Assembly (NCBI GenBank): GCA_028281495.1
Contig: JANQJU010000014.1
Span: forward strand, 1 to 33,989
Source of the DNA: SAR324 cluster bacterium
Lineage (GTDB): Bacteria > SAR324 > NAC60-12
DNA length: 33,989 nucleotides
Reading direction: 5' to 3'
Shown piece by piece: positions 7,092 through 14,985 of the stretch. Under the pieces are notes generated by a model. It worked only from the letters and a program-made list of their open reading frames with translations. It did no database searches and was not told the DNA's origin. Position 1 is the stretch's first letter. Each line of letters starts with the position of its first letter. The position numbers were made by a program, and so were the translations under genes.

Positions 7092-8375
7092 TTATAAATA
7101 CCCCTCATCTTTTTGCAGCATGGTTTGAAACCCTTTGATCGGCATTTGCTCTTCGGAATATTCATAGTGAGGCATCATGTATTCGCTGATGTGGTCACTC
7201 AAACGAAAGTAAGCGCCTTTACGGAATGAAATCAGATTGAGTTTTCCGGTTTCCATCTCACGTCGCAATCCCACCAAATATTGTTGATCCTGATCTGCGA
7301 TGTGCAACAGCCCACCCAAAGGAACGTTCAAGTGGGGAGGAGCCATCACCCCAAAGGTATTTTTCATGGTTCCTGGTTTCATCCCTTCTTGATCTACCGT
7401 CGTTTCCAAGGAAGCGAGTGGGAATACATAAGCGGATCGTTCTTTGTTGGTCACCATCACAAAATCTTCCACTTTTTTCGACTGAGCATTGAACGCTTTA
7501 TAAGCCACCACATCAATGGGCGTGTTGCCAAAACCTAATTCTGCGATGGTTTTGGCCACGATGTGCTCTCCATCTTTCAGTTGATCAATCGGCATCGTGA
7601 CCAACGGCGTACACGTATAAGCTCCTAGTAGATGGGGCTTCCCCTTCAAATTGATAACTACCTGACTACGGATGGGAGCACGTGTTTCATTCTGCGTATG
7701 CACCGCATGATACATTTCGATGCTGCTAACACTGGCTTCTCCTTGGAACGGATAGGGAATGCGGTACAGGGTCGATGCAAAATCGGCATTGGAGAGTCCG
7801 GCTACAAACAGTTCCCCCTCCATATAATCGATGTCGGTAATTGCTAAGTTACGCGCCATGAATCCATTCCAGAGCGTTAAATCTGCATCGACGGGATTGG
7901 AGAGCTGATAGTGTGTGGTATTCAATTCACTCAGATTGACTGGGGCTACGTTGCCTTGAGAATCCACAGTCACAATCACAGGCATTGCCTGGTCACCATG
8001 CCCCCGAGTCACGGCGATATAAGCCGTTTTAGTTTGAGGATGAACTGCCAAATCTTTGATCGTCAATTGATCTAATGAAGCCCCCACCGCATCGGCAATT
8101 TTTTGGTCAATTCCGATGAGATTATAGGCTTGGGAGTCTTTCTGAGGAGTGGCCTCTCCTAAAGCAAAGGCGTGGATGGTCGCTGCTTTGGAATCGCCGA
8201 CAAATAGCACATTGTCAGCCCCAAAGCTCATCACACTCACAGATTTTAGTTCAACGGGAGTAGCTTCCGCCATTGTCTGAGAAACCGTGGCTAGCGAGAG
8301 CAAGGATACGCCCACTAAGGAAGCCCCCCATACCAAGGTTTGTTGCTTGATCCGTTTTAGGAAATTCGTTTTCAT
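7092..8375 (-). CDS. Exported protein, beta-propeller-like, unknown function
   Basis: This 427-residue product begins with a positively charged, hydrophobic signal sequence (KRIKQQTLVWGASLVGVSLL) with a likely cleavage after TMA. Repeated strand segments such as VLFVGDSKAATIHAFAL, TAYIAVTRG, LFVAGLSN, and VMVTNKERSAYVFPL resemble blades of a beta-propeller, but the repeats are irregular. It precedes the other exported gene on the same strand, so the two proteins may act together in the envelope. No enzymatic motif or cofactor site is evident. The promoter should lie in 8376-8498, which is AT-rich. Confidence 0.75.
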   Translation of the reverse strand: MKTNFLKRIKQQTLVWGASLVGVSLLSLATVSQTMAEATPVELKSVSVMSFGADNVLFVGDSKAATIHAFALGEATPQKDSQAYNLIGIDQKIADAVGASLDQLTIKDLAVHPQTKTAYIAVTRGHGDQAMPVIVTVDSQGNVAPVNLSELNTTHYQLSNPVDADLTLWNGFMARNLAITDIDYMEGELFVAGLSNADFASTLYRIPYPFQGEASVSSIEMYHAVHTQNETRAPIRSQVVINLKGKPHLLGAYTCTPLVTMPIDQLKDGEHIVAKTIAELGFGNTPIDVVAYKAFNAQSKKVEDFVMVTNKERSAYVFPLASLETTVDQEGMKPGTMKNTFGVMAPPHLNVPLGGLLHIADQDQQYLVGLRREMETGKLNLISFRKGAYFRLSDHISEYMMPHYEYSEEQMPIKGFQTMLQKDEGYL

Positions 8376-8464
8376 GAGAGCCTTTCTGGTTGTTCTTCAA
8401 ATGAAGATTGTATTGTTGAGGGTTACGACAGGTCCCCGTTATACGATGGCTTCTCAATAAATAA

Positions 8465-8491
8465 AAACGATTAAAATTTATATATTCGTTT
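8465..8491. promoter_or_regulatory. AT-rich imperfect inverted repeat upstream of the exported-protein operon
   Basis: AAACGATT (8465-8472) and ATTCGTTT (8484-8491) form an imperfect inverted repeat in a strongly AT-rich stretch about 100 bp upstream of the start codon at 8375. It could be an operator or just base-composition bias. Confidence 0.25.
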
Positions 8492-8498
8492 AGTTTTT

Positions 8499-8880
8499 AT
8501 GATCATTATAAGTAAAGCTATTTATCAATTTGGTAGTGCCCTTTTGGGAGTGCTCTCGGTGCTCACCTTGTTAGCGCTCATCTTCATTGGAATTCATCGA
8601 CTCTGGTTTGGGCAACAAGCGACGAACCGTTGGGTGGGCCAGTTGCATACCATTCAGCCCATATCGTTTTGATCGTCGTTGTATTGCATGTCGGCACGAC
8701 GTGGATATTGCCGACCAAATTGGGATGACGAGGCATAGCTAAAGATGGGTGGCGGCTTGGGTGGCGTGAAGGCCGTTGGGCATTACTCAGTGTTGGGGGT
8801 GTGATGGTCTTGGTCGCCGGAGCCACGTGGGGATCGCACCTGATGCAAGCTTCGTCATCCGAACCACCTCAGACACCAGC
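8499..8880 (+). pseudogene. Frameshifted membrane-protein remnant, cytochrome b561-like
   Basis: An ATG at 8499 opens a hydrophobic helix (FGSALLGVLSVLTLLALIFI) that runs to RWVGQLHTIQ. A +1 shift then gives AHIVLIVVVLHVGTTWILPT, and a further shift gives WREGRWALLSVGGVMVLVAG followed by TWGSHLMQASS. The H-x(n)-L-H arrangement in the second helix is reminiscent of PF01292-type cytochrome b561 proteins, but this is inference from a few residues. At least two frameshifts or stops make the gene non-functional. The end merges with an opposite-strand recombinase remnant near 8870. Confidence 0.45.
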
Positions 8881-9263
8881 AAACGGAGTTCCGAACACTT
8901 CGGTGAGTATCTGTTGGGTACTGGCAGTGGAACCTACGTATTGGATGATGATGTTTTGGTAGTAATAAAATGAGGGCTGTATGGCATATTCCAAAAAGAT
9001 GACATTGCCCAAAGGAATGCTATAAGCATCGCCCTCAGGATGGAACATGGCTACCACTTGATTATTATCGTATTCCAGGGGAAAGGGTTCTGCGTTGACA
9101 TCCAACGTGTTGAGAGTGTTGCTTGGGGTACTTGTTCCTCAATGCCCAAATAGAGAATCGTTGCGGTTAAATTCTTGTGTTCCAAGGCTTTGCTGATAGT
9201 TCCGAGTTTCACACCTCCTTTGTACATGAACATTGCTTTGGTGCGCCTCGTACGATGAGTACA
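8869..9263 (-). pseudogene. Tyrosine recombinase (integrase), C-terminal remnant
   Basis: The minus strand encodes the catalytic C-terminus of a phage-integrase-type recombinase: HRTRRTKAMFMYKGGVKLGT carries the H-x-x-R box, followed by ISKALEHKNLTATILYLGIE with the distal His and the Tyr nucleophile. A TGA at 9264-9266 blocks the frame upstream, so the first catalytic Arg and the whole N-terminal domain are missing. A frameshift near 9105 continues into TLDVNAEPFPLEYDNN and an unrelated-looking tail ending at 8869. It is the sort of scar left by an integrated island and sits next to the low-GC sulfotransferase gene. Confidence 0.65.
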
Positions 9264-9462
9264 TCACAGCGTCGTCACGCCCTGAAAAATATCCAGATCA
9301 AGGATTCGTTTTGGAAGAAATTCTATTGAACGTTCCTAATATTTGAAAAGCAATCTTAAAAAAATTCTAAGTTTTTTTGTGTTGAAGAGAACCACTTTCA
9401 AATGAAAAAATAAATCATAACGCATTAAATCATTATAAACCTAAGACAGAAACATTAGAATA

Positions 9463-10428
9463 ATGAATGTACCATTAATACATATCGGCTACCATAAAAC
9501 AGCGACGACTTGGTTACAAAAATTAATTTTCGCAGATGATAAAATTGGATTTTCTACACCATTTAATGTTCGTGAAATTAAAAAGGCATTAGTATTACCG
9601 CATGACTTAGATTTTAATGCACAAAGTTGTCATGATTTTTTTTATCCTAAAATTAATGAAACTATAGATAAACACCTAATTCCGGTTATTTCAGAAGAAC
9701 GTTTATCTGGGCAACCTCATTCAGGAGGATTTGATAGCAAAACTATTGCAGAGCGATTAGCAACTGTTTTTCCAAATGCAAAGATCCTTATTATTATTCG
9801 CGAACAACAAGATATAATTTTATCTTGTTATAATCAATACATCAAAGGAGGAGGTGTTGATTCATTATCAAACTATATAAATGCGTCTAATCACGATTTT
9901 TTAAAACCTATACCTCTATTTAACTTAAAGCACTTTATGTATCATCGTTTGATTGAATATTATATCCAGCTTTTTGGTAAAGAAAATGTCCTTGTACTTC
10001 CTTATGAAATTTTGCTAGATTCTCCAAACGAATTTATGTCTAAAATATTTAAATTTTGTGAAAATAAAGTTTTATATAATGACAATCCTATTATGCCTTA
10101 TGCCCAGATAATAAACCCTTCAATTTCAACTCTCGATCTCATTATTTTAAGATGGATTAACTTAATATTTGGTACAAGAGATCCTTTAAATCGAAATAGT
10201 TTGTTCCCTTTATCGAGAAGAAAGGTTAAAAAAATATATTCAACTTTGAGATGCATAAATATTCTTTTACCAAAAGACACAAATCATTATTACAAAAAAC
10301 TCAATCAGAAAAAAGTAGATACAATTATTGGGGATGTATATGGACAAAGTAATAAAATAACATCAGATTTGATTGGCTTAAATTTGGAAAGTTATAATTA
10401 TAATGTAAGCTACAGCCCCGAAGAGTAA
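9463..10428 (+). CDS. Sulfotransferase-family protein
   Basis: This 321-residue protein has the PAPS-dependent sulfotransferase fold signatures. The 5'-phosphosulfate loop is HIGYHKTATTWLQKLI (residues 7-22). The 3'-phosphate-binding segment is AKILIIIREQQDIILSCYNQ (about 107-126), with the Arg and the Ser/Asn pattern. These enzymes move sulfate from PAPS to sugars, lipids or peptides; cell-surface glycan modification is the usual context for bacterial members. The gene is much richer in A and T than its neighbours and uses AT-rich codons throughout, so recent acquisition is likely. It is flanked by recombinase and IS3 remnants. The acceptor substrate cannot be told. Confidence 0.8.
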   Translation: MNVPLIHIGYHKTATTWLQKLIFADDKIGFSTPFNVREIKKALVLPHDLDFNAQSCHDFFYPKINETIDKHLIPVISEERLSGQPHSGGFDSKTIAERLATVFPNAKILIIIREQQDIILSCYNQYIKGGGVDSLSNYINASNHDFLKPIPLFNLKHFMYHRLIEYYIQLFGKENVLVLPYEILLDSPNEFMSKIFKFCENKVLYNDNPIMPYAQIINPSISTLDLIILRWINLIFGTRDPLNRNSLFPLSRRKVKKIYSTLRCINILLPKDTNHYYKKLNQKKVDTIIGDVYGQSNKITSDLIGLNLESYNYNVSYSPEE

Positions 10429-10452
10429 ACTAGTTTTCTGAGAGGTCAAAAA

Positions 10453-10530
10453 TTGAACTCCGCCGAGAAGGAGGAATTGAAGCGTCTGCGCGCCGAAAAC
10501 CGACGGCTGGTGATGAAGCGAAGCATCTTA
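10453..10530 (+). pseudogene. IS3-family OrfA fragment
   Basis: A 26-codon stretch reads LNSAEKEELKRLRAENRRLV followed by MKRSIL, the leucine-zipper end of IS3-type OrfA (usually ELRRLRKENRRLRMERDILKKA). Its GC content is higher than the adjacent sulfotransferase gene. It is abruptly followed by the end of the next gene and has no partner OrfB, so it is a deletion scar. Confidence 0.65.
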
Positions 10531-10881
10531 CTGCCAGTGGGGGAGTGCTTGCAGCATTTCAGAAGCATAGTCTTCCGAGTATTTTCTATTGTCTCCAAAA
10601 TGTTGATTGAGCATTGAAAGTATCGTTGGACTATACACTCGACGCAGTTGAAAGTTTTCTAAATGCTGAACACTCATGTCTAGCTTTACATACCTTCCGC
10701 TCGTTCGATGATGCCCAATCACTGTGACAGCAGCACACTCTCCCCAGTAGGCATCGATAACGTACACTTTGGCACCAGGGAGAAAATGTTTTGTGCCTTT
10801 TTTGATTTCAGTCCCACCTTCACCAAACGGACGCTCTTCTACTATCTTAGCTTTTAATAGAATTTTTGATTCTTTCTCCAT
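10528..10881 (-). CDS. Conserved hypothetical protein
   Basis: This 117-residue soluble protein has no signal peptide or membrane segment. Distinctive stretches are KAKIVEERPFGEGGTEIKKG, HFLPGAKVYVIDAYWGECAA and VTVIGHHRTSGRYVKLDMSV, which read as a small beta barrel followed by a helical tail. I do not recognise a named family or function. No strong ribosome binding site is visible before the ATG (10879-10881). It ends exactly where the IS3 fragment begins. Confidence 0.55.
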   Translation of the reverse strand: MEKESKILLKAKIVEERPFGEGGTEIKKGTKHFLPGAKVYVIDAYWGECAAVTVIGHHRTSGRYVKLDMSVQHLENFQLRRVYSPTILSMLNQHFGDNRKYSEDYASEMLQALPHWQ

Positions 10882-10903
10882 AATGTTTCACATAAAAATC
10901 ATC

Positions 10904-10979
10904 GACTTCTGACCGTTTTATACCGCATCGACGGGATCAAAGACTTCTGACCGTTTTATACCGCATCGACGGGATCAAA
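10904..10979. repeat. Perfect 38-bp tandem duplication at the NUDIX gene end
   Basis: The segment 10904-10941 is repeated exactly at 10942-10979. It begins GACTTCTGACCG and ends CGACGGGATCAAA. The unit contains the last codons of the NUDIX gene (FDPVDAV), the stop and 17 following bases, so the tail of the gene is present twice head to tail. Perfect identity suggests a recent event. Confidence 0.95.
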
Positions 10980-11591
10980 ATATGGCGTTACGACTTCACC
11001 TCGGAGGAGCTTGAAAAGGAAAGGGACACGGAGGTGATGACCGGGGGAAAGTTCCGGTAAGCGATCTTCTTCAAAAAAGCCCACATCGATGGCTTCTGGA
11101 CCTGCTACCGGAACACTTGGTTCTGCTTCCACTTGAAAGATGACACTGTTCATATGAGCTTTGATTGGGGTTTTCCATCGACGTGAATCAAATATCCCCA
11201 ACAGTTTGGTAATTTTTCCGTGGATTCCTGCTTCTTCTCGTAACTCACGGAGGGCTGCTGCGGTTAAGGTTTCCCCAACTTCAACTAATCCTCCCGGTAT
11301 GGCCCACCGGTGATCATCTTTTCTTTTAATCAAAAGCAATTGTTTCCCTTGAAGGACTACGGTTTCGACTCCGGCCTTCGGGCTGACATGAAGCCAATTG
11401 TCTATTTGAAACTCATGCGAAACCTCTTCAAAAGGACGTTGTTCCACGGCGGAAAGTAATCTGAACGCTATAGAAAGGGTCCGTTTGTATCGGTCACTGT
11501 CATATTCGTTGGTTGAATATTTGAGTCCCATACTCGCAATCGCTCTGAGTTCATCGATTGCTTGATAAATATGTTCTTGAGTCAACGGCAT
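10956..11591 (-). CDS. NUDIX hydrolase with Nudix_N_2 domain
   Basis: This 211-residue protein has an N-terminal helical domain of the PF12535 type (residues 1-60) and a NUDIX domain from about 70. The NUDIX box is GGLVEVGETLTAAALRELRE followed by EAGI, matching GX5EX7REUXEEXGU. This class hydrolyses nucleoside-diphosphate-linked compounds, often ADP-ribose or nucleotide sugars. The substrate cannot be read from sequence. The last residues are part of a 38-bp tandem duplication, which leaves the protein itself intact. Confidence 0.9.
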   Translation of the reverse strand: MPLTQEHIYQAIDELRAIASMGLKYSTNEYDSDRYKRTLSIAFRLLSAVEQRPFEEVSHEFQIDNWLHVSPKAGVETVVLQGKQLLLIKRKDDHRWAIPGGLVEVGETLTAAALRELREEAGIHGKITKLLGIFDSRRWKTPIKAHMNSVIFQVEAEPSVPVAGPEAIDVGFFEEDRLPELSPGHHLRVPFLFKLLRGEVVTPYFDPVDAV

Positions 11592-11659
11592 GTATTTTTT
11601 CTTGCTCTGATAGAAGTGTGATCACCGAGTGTTCGATATCTAACAAGGGCACCTGCTAA

Positions 11660-12808
11660 CTAATAGACATACCTAAATCTAGTGAGCGGGTGGATTCCTC
11701 CAATAGTATTTTGAATAATATACGCTATTGGCTCTAACCCGGAGGCGCTGTTGGAGACATACACCAACCCAATCCCTTTCTCTAAGTTGGCAACAACCAG
11801 ACTTCTGAACTCTCCATTATTTCCCCAATGCCAAATATTTTTTCCTTGTGAAGTTTCTTCAATACCCCATCCTAAACCCCATGATAGCTTTCCCCATTTT
11901 CCGTCATCTTTTACCGGAATTATAGGGGTTACCATACGCTTTATTATGGGATTATTCTTTTTGTACTCTTTGAGGACATATTGTAAAAACTTGGAATAGT
12001 CTGTAACATTTGAAATCAAGCTACTGGCAGATACACCCTCTGTTTTCTGTCTTATTTTTCGATCAAACTCACCTTTTCTAGAATGTCCCTCAGCCATATT
12101 GTTTTGATATTTATCTTTCCATATAAAGCTGGAATGGGTCATTTGCAGGGGTATAAATATTTCCTCTTCAACGATTTTTTGTAGGGATCTTCCTGTAATT
12201 TTTTCTAAAACTTTTTGTAGATACAAATAGCCTTCTCCAGAATATTGAAACCTCTCGCCTGGTTCAAAAGCGAGGTCAACCTGTTCACCTCTGGCCCAAT
12301 TTGGAAAACCTGTCCTGTGGCTTAAAACTATTCGTGCTGTTATCAACTCATATCGATCATCGTCAGTCACTTCTCTATATTCTAGGTATTCATATAATGG
12401 TTTGTCTAGGTCAATTATTCCTTTCTCAGCAAGTTGCAAAACGGCAAGAGAAAAAAGAGGTTTGCTTAATGAAGCAAATTCATAAACAGTGTCATTGTTT
12501 ACCCGTTTTTGAGTCCTTGTACTACGAATTCCCAAAGATTTGGATAAAACCACATTTGAATGGTTTATTAGGCTCAATGACATTCCGCGAATATTTTCAC
12601 CAGCCATTAGAGGTGGCAATATCAGATCTAGCTTCTCACTTGTGAATTTAATATCAACTTCCTTAACATAGTCACTGTATGAGTTTTTTTGATACGCTTT
12701 TTGCTGTAGATTGGATTCAGAGGTTTCACAAGAAGCTAATAATGAATAAAACAAAACCAAGCATAATTTAGAAAGAAGAATAAGGGTGTTTTCAATTTTT
12801 AAAGTCAT
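11660..12808 (-). CDS. Serine hydrolase, class C beta-lactamase fold, lipoprotein
   Basis: This 382-residue protein has a hydrophobic N-terminus ending in a lipobox (LLASC, Cys about 27), so it is probably a lipoprotein. Catalytic motifs of the PF00144 family are visible: S-x-x-K in FASLSKPLFSLAVLQ, Y-x-G/N in FQYSGEGYLYLQ, and a C-terminal HWGNNGEFRS in place of KTG. It may be a peptidase, esterase or beta-lactamase relative. It is AT-rich and divergently transcribed from a second protein of the same fold, 74 bp away. Confidence 0.85.
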   Translation of the reverse strand: MTLKIENTLILLSKLCLVLFYSLLASCETSESNLQQKAYQKNSYSDYVKEVDIKFTSEKLDLILPPLMAGENIRGMSLSLINHSNVVLSKSLGIRSTRTQKRVNNDTVYEFASLSKPLFSLAVLQLAEKGIIDLDKPLYEYLEYREVTDDDRYELITARIVLSHRTGFPNWARGEQVDLAFEPGERFQYSGEGYLYLQKVLEKITGRSLQKIVEEEIFIPLQMTHSSFIWKDKYQNNMAEGHSRKGEFDRKIRQKTEGVSASSLISNVTDYSKFLQYVLKEYKKNNPIIKRMVTPIIPVKDDGKWGKLSWGLGWGIEETSQGKNIWHWGNNGEFRSLVVANLEKGIGLVYVSNSASGLEPIAYIIQNTIGGIHPLTRFRYVY

Positions 12809-12882
12809 AATTTTTGCCTTTATTTAAGCGAGGCCCTATTCAGAATTTATTCAACCCTATTATGAACCAAGAGAGATGAGCC

Positions 12883-13899
12883 ATGTCATTACCCAAAATG
12901 GTAGAAGATTTTGACCAACGGTTTGAACTTTACAACAATGGAAAAACACCGGGACTTGCCGCAATGGCGATCCACAAAGGAGAAGTGCTGTTTAAAAAGG
13001 GATATGGACTCCGAAATCTAGAAACAGAAGAGAAGATCGGTCCGGATACAAATTTTCGGATGGCCTCGGTATCCAAACAGTTTACAGGTATGGCAATCGC
13101 CATGCTGGAAGAGCAAGGAAAAATCGATTGCAACGATCCGTTGGTGAATTATTTTCCAGATTTCCCTCAGTATGGACATCCCATCACCATCAGACATCTC
13201 ATTCATCATTTATCAGGACTGCCAGACTATTTCATGGAATTGTGCAGCACGGACAAGAGTGCAAAACGGCCCAAAAACCAGGATATCTTCGACTTTTTAA
13301 AACAGAAAGAAAAATTGGATTTCGCTGCGGGGAGTCGTTTTGGTTACAGCAATACAGGTTACAATTTGCTTGGTTCCCTGATCGAGAAAGTTTCCGGTTC
13401 TTCCTACCCGGAGTTTATCGAATCTCAACTATTTCAGCCCACCCAGATGCATCATTCTATCGTCATCCGGGATCCGGAACCTGACATCAAAAATCGCGCA
13501 TTCGGTTATTCCGATTGGCCATTTTTTGATTTGAACGACTACAATTCGGGTAACTTTCTTTATGGAGAGGATGGTGTTTATACTTCGCTCAATGACGTCG
13601 TGAATTGGATCCACGCGATTGAACACCATGTATTGGTTAGTCCAACGATGCAACAAAAGATTTTCTTGGGTTCAACAACTGATCAAGGGGATCCTGTTGG
13701 CTATGGTTACGGGTGGTTCCTTCAAGAATTATTCGGTTATCAACTGATTAGCCATAGTGGCCATTGGGTCGGGTTCAATAACGTGATTGCTTATTTTCCA
13801 GAAGCACAACTATGGATCGTCACGTTCTCAAACACTCCGGGGAGTTCTTCATGGAGTGCAATGGAAACTATGGCAAAAGCCTGCCTGCAAATAAAATAA
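12883..13899 (+). CDS. Serine hydrolase, class C beta-lactamase fold, cytosolic
   Basis: This 338-residue PF00144 protein has no signal peptide. The catalytic S-x-x-K is in MASVSKQFTGMAIA, the tyrosine motif in FGYSNTGYNLLGSL, and the third motif is SHSGHWVGF. It starts at ATG 12883 after GAGAGATGAG. Unlike its divergent neighbour it seems to stay in the cytoplasm, and its GC content matches the core genome. The pair are not close copies, so the head-to-head arrangement is not a recent duplication. The substrate is unknown. Confidence 0.87.
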   Translation: MSLPKMVEDFDQRFELYNNGKTPGLAAMAIHKGEVLFKKGYGLRNLETEEKIGPDTNFRMASVSKQFTGMAIAMLEEQGKIDCNDPLVNYFPDFPQYGHPITIRHLIHHLSGLPDYFMELCSTDKSAKRPKNQDIFDFLKQKEKLDFAAGSRFGYSNTGYNLLGSLIEKVSGSSYPEFIESQLFQPTQMHHSIVIRDPEPDIKNRAFGYSDWPFFDLNDYNSGNFLYGEDGVYTSLNDVVNWIHAIEHHVLVSPTMQQKIFLGSTTDQGDPVGYGYGWFLQELFGYQLISHSGHWVGFNNVIAYFPEAQLWIVTFSNTPGSSSWSAMETMAKACLQIK

Positions 13900-13930
13900 A
13901 AGAAAATTCATGTTGTTAGGGAAACTGATC

Positions 13931-14074
13931 TCAACACGAAACGCGCTCTCGTGCTTCCCAAGAAACGTGTTCTGCATCTTCACGCACGCCCCACGTTTCT
14001 TTTTCCTCGTTGGATTGGTTTTCCGGTTCTTCCACAGTGGTTTGTTTTGAGTCCTTATCTTCAACGCTTGCCAT
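13931..14074 (-). CDS. Small acidic protein at the end of the Reb locus
   Basis: This 47-codon ORF starts at ATG 14072-14074 behind a good ribosome binding site (GAGGAG, about seven bases away). The product is highly polar and acidic (MASVEDKDSKQTTVEEPENQ, then GVREDAEHVSWEARE) and ends in Cys. It begins 25 bp after the last Reb gene and is probably the final gene of that operon. I do not recognise a family. A longer ORF in another frame on this strand has poorer composition and no better start. Confidence 0.55.
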   Translation of the reverse strand: MASVEDKDSKQTTVEEPENQSNEEKETWGVREDAEHVSWEARERVSC

Positions 14075-14098
14075 AATAAGCTCCTCATTTGGATGGGT

Positions 14099-14452
14099 TT
14101 AACCTGAAGGGAAGTTTTTTAAGACCGTTGCAGCATCTTTGCCCACAGTGGCAAAATGTTTTGCGGCGTCTTCCATCACTTTAGGGACATCATTCTTCAT
14201 AAATTTCAGCAGCAAGGGGTTTTGTGTTGCTAAGTATTCGGCAGTAGCAACCCCTAGCGCGGTTGTCATGATCGTTCCCACATTTCTCAAGTAATCTGTC
14301 GCATCCTGGACTGCAATTGCCGAAGACTGAGCCACCGATTGATACGCTTTGCCGGCACCACTCGTTTTCACCACCTGCGGACTCATGACAGCCTTCTGTA
14401 CCGCATTGATAGAAGCTACGATTTGAGAGTTGATATTTGTCGAATCAGCCAC
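14099..14452 (-). CDS. Reb-like protein, second subfamily (copy 1)
   Basis: I place the start at GTG 14450-14452, with AGGAG five bases upstream; its paralogue at 20121-20471 starts at the matching point. The 117-residue product begins VADSTNINSQIVASINAVQK, related to the RebB start (VNSQITDSVTQ), and continues with VVKTSGAGKAYQSVAQSSAI and a C-terminal extension ending VLKNFPSG. The same hallmarks recur in the paralogue, so this is a distinct Reb-type subfamily about 30 residues longer than RebB. It may be an accessory subunit, or cap or control R-body assembly. It is transcribed after three compact rebB genes. Confidence 0.7.
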   Translation of the reverse strand: MADSTNINSQIVASINAVQKAVMSPQVVKTSGAGKAYQSVAQSSAIAVQDATDYLRNVGTIMTTALGVATAEYLATQNPLLLKFMKNDVPKVMEDAAKHFATVGKDAATVLKNFPSG

Positions 14453-14545
14453 GGATACTCCTGTCTTAAAAACGGTTTGCAGAATAGATGCTGGGAGCAC
14501 GAGAGGAAAGATAAAAGCGTGAAGAAAACGGGGCGAGAGGGATTT

Positions 14546-14590
14546 GAATGCCTCCGTTTCACTCGCAAGCGTAATGAACGGGAGGCATTC
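14546..14590. other. Stem-loop between reb genes
   Basis: GAATGCCTCC (14546-14555) pairs perfectly with GGAGGCATTC (14581-14590), with a few more pairs possible inward across one bulge. No T-run follows on the minus strand, so it is more likely an RNA-processing or stabilising hairpin between rebB and the next gene than a full terminator. Confidence 0.5.
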
Positions 14591-14617
14591 TGGGAGGATG
14601 GAGCTGTTTCAACCGTG

Positions 14618-14884
14618 TTATTGATAAATCTCTTGGGTCGCTTTTGCCGTGGATGCGGTATCCACGGAATAGAGATTGGAAACGCCCATCGTGGTCGCGG
14701 CTTGCATGGAAACCCAAGATTGCTGCTGAGCAAACGAGGCATTGTGAGCCGCCGTTGAAAGGGCCTGGCTGGTTGCTACATAAAAATTTCCCATTGCCAT
14801 TGCCGGGGAATCTCCTAAGACTTTTGTATTCGCTTGGGTGACGGAATCTGTGATTTGACTGTTGACCGAAGTTGGAAATGCCAT
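14618..14884 (-). CDS. RebB-family R-body subunit
   Basis: This 88-residue RebB (PF11747) protein has the family pattern FPTSVNSQITDSVTQANTKV, then a small-residue-rich helical stretch (AMGNFYVATSQALSTAAHNA), the QQ pair, and AATTMGVSNLYSVDTASTAK. RebB proteins polymerise into the coiled ribbons of R-bodies, first described in Caedibacter of Paramecium. No signal peptide is present, as expected for cytoplasmic assembly. The start follows TAAGGAGCAATT. It is one of eight compact RebB paralogues here, most similar to the copies at 14986 and 21682 (FYVAT/ALSTAAHNA type). Confidence 0.88.
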   Translation of the reverse strand: MAFPTSVNSQITDSVTQANTKVLGDSPAMAMGNFYVATSQALSTAAHNASFAQQQSWVSMQAATTMGVSNLYSVDTASTAKATQEIYQ

Positions 14885-14927
14885 AATTGCTCCTTAAAAA
14901 TCAGGTGGATTAAAAGTCTATACAAAT

Positions 14928-14946
14928 GAACTAGACCTCCTAGTTC
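14928..14946. other. Stem-loop between two rebB genes
   Basis: GAACTAG (14928-14934) pairs perfectly with CTAGTTC (14940-14946) over a 5-nt loop, and flanking CAAATG/CATTTG can extend the structure. It lies in the 101-bp gap between rebB genes and may tune relative expression. Confidence 0.45.
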
Positions 14947-14985
14947 AAACTCATTTGAAATGATTCATGATCTATATTGAGAGGA

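Noticed and set aside
13849..14088. 79-residue minus-strand ORF after the last reb gene
   Set aside because: It overlaps the end of the serine hydrolase gene and has arginine-rich, non-genic composition; the 47-residue frame has the good ribosome binding site.
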